A stretch of DNA of 40,324 nt, from contig NZ_CP084029.1 of assembly GCF_020181615.1 (NCBI RefSeq), positions 4,177,201-4,217,524 on the forward strand, in the 5' to 3' direction. Positions 40,099-40,324 of the stretch are shown piece after piece. Source of the stretch: [Mycobacterium] crassicus (GTDB lineage Bacteria; Actinomycetota; Actinomycetes; Mycobacteriales; Mycobacteriaceae). The notes beneath the pieces are model-generated. The model was not told the DNA's origin and ran no database searches. It worked only from the letters and a program-made list of their open reading frames with translations. Every line of letters begins with the position of its first letter. Position 1 is the first letter of the stretch. A program made the position numbers and the translations under genes.

Positions 40099-40324
40099 CT
40101 ACTTGGCGGCCTGCTCCCGCTGGATCTCCAGCGCGATGTCGATGAGCTGATCCTCCTGGCCGCCGATCAGCTTGCGCTGGCCGGCCCGGTGCAGCAGTTC
40201 GTGGGCGGGCACGCCGTAACGCTCACCCTGGCGCACCGCATGCTTGAGGAAGCTGGAGTACACCCCGGAATAACCCATGATCAGCGCGTTGCGGTCCAGC
40301 ACGCACTCGGCCGGCATCACCGGG
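40099..40324 (-). CDS. hsaF: 4-hydroxy-2-oxovalerate/hexanoate aldolase HsaF, C-terminal part only
   Basis: Only the last 75 residues are in the window; the gene continues past the right edge. The segment [22 protein letters not shown] and the end [22 protein letters not shown] match the C-terminal communication domain of DmpG/BphI/HsaF aldolases. HsaF (Rv3534c) splits 4-hydroxy-2-oxohexanoate, from rings A and B of steroids, into pyruvate and propanal, which is channelled to the dehydrogenase HsaG. On the minus strand hsaG and hsaE are expected outside the window, upstream. The RecQ gene starts 41 bp after its stop. Confidence 0.93.
   Translation of the reverse strand, partial: PVMPAECVLDRNALIMGYSGVYSSFLKHAVRQGERYGVPAHELLHRAGQRKLIGGQEDQLIDIALEIQREQAAK

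Overview
This is a GC-rich actinobacterial chromosome segment, almost certainly from a Mycobacterium sensu lato. It carries a WXG100 (Esx) gene next to a PE gene, a PE-PPE-domain hydrolase, a WS/DGAT acyltransferase, an MHB-type haemophore-like protein, several F420-type (LLM) oxidoreductases and a large block of sterol-catabolism genes. The gene order from 15.0 to 34.5 kb (fadD19, echA19, cyp142, Rv3519-, Rv3520c-, Rv3521-like, ltp4, ltp3, Rv3525c-like, kshA, Rv3527-, Rv3529c-, Rv3530c-, Rv3531c-like) and a partial hsaF at the right edge match, from memory, the M. tuberculosis Rv3515c-Rv3534c cholesterol region. The PE/PPE genes of that region are absent here and other genes are inserted. The species cannot be fixed from sequence reading alone.

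Left part (1-8.8 kb): a partial esx gene, a PE gene and a LysR regulator lie on the minus strand. They are divergent from a small secreted protein and a PcaR/PcaU-type IclR regulator. The shared 215-bp intergenic region is highly organised: two divergent TTGACA/CATACT promoters, each followed by a pair of 15-bp IclR-type palindromes at 19-bp spacing. Next come a second IclR with a SnoaL-like gene (minus) and a divergent, translationally coupled operon SDR - LLM - SnoaL - SDR, followed 22 bp later by an acyl-CoA synthetase closely resembling FadD17.

Middle part (8.9-15 kb), less specialised: a Gly/His-rich PadR-like regulator, a secreted class-A-beta-lactamase-fold serine hydrolase, a GabD2-like succinate-semialdehyde dehydrogenase, a secreted PE-PPE-domain hydrolase and a WS/DGAT acyltransferase.

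Sterol block (15-34.5 kb): steroid-CoA ligase FadD19, hydratase EchA19, CYP142, a second AMP-forming ligase, F420-type oxidoreductases, a cysteine-free tandem DUF35 protein, the thiolase-fold proteins Ltp4 and Ltp3 (both without the canonical thiolase Cys and His), a ketosteroid-isomerase-like protein, a gamma-carbonic-anhydrase fold protein, the 3-ketosteroid 9alpha-hydroxylase oxygenase KshA, and a sulfotransferase/SDR/DUF1214 operon. Four boxes matching the KstR operator TnnAACnnGTTnnA stand before fadD19/echA19, the second fadD, the Rv3520c-like/Rv3521-like pair and kshA. Several of these promoters appear to give leaderless mRNAs. The genes fit side-chain activation and degradation (probably including C24-branched plant sterols) plus ring opening.

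Right part (34.6-40.3 kb): a third IclR regulator with its own repeated operator and a coupled SnoaL-LLM operon plus an EthD-like gene, a small secreted haemophore-like protein, a RecQ helicase with a C-terminal phosphoribosyltransferase-like domain, and the 3' end of hsaF. The IclR/SnoaL/LLM combination occurs near both ends of the sterol block and is the most intriguing undescribed theme. No tRNA, rRNA, insertion sequence or CRISPR array was seen, and no gap between genes exceeds about 215 bp.
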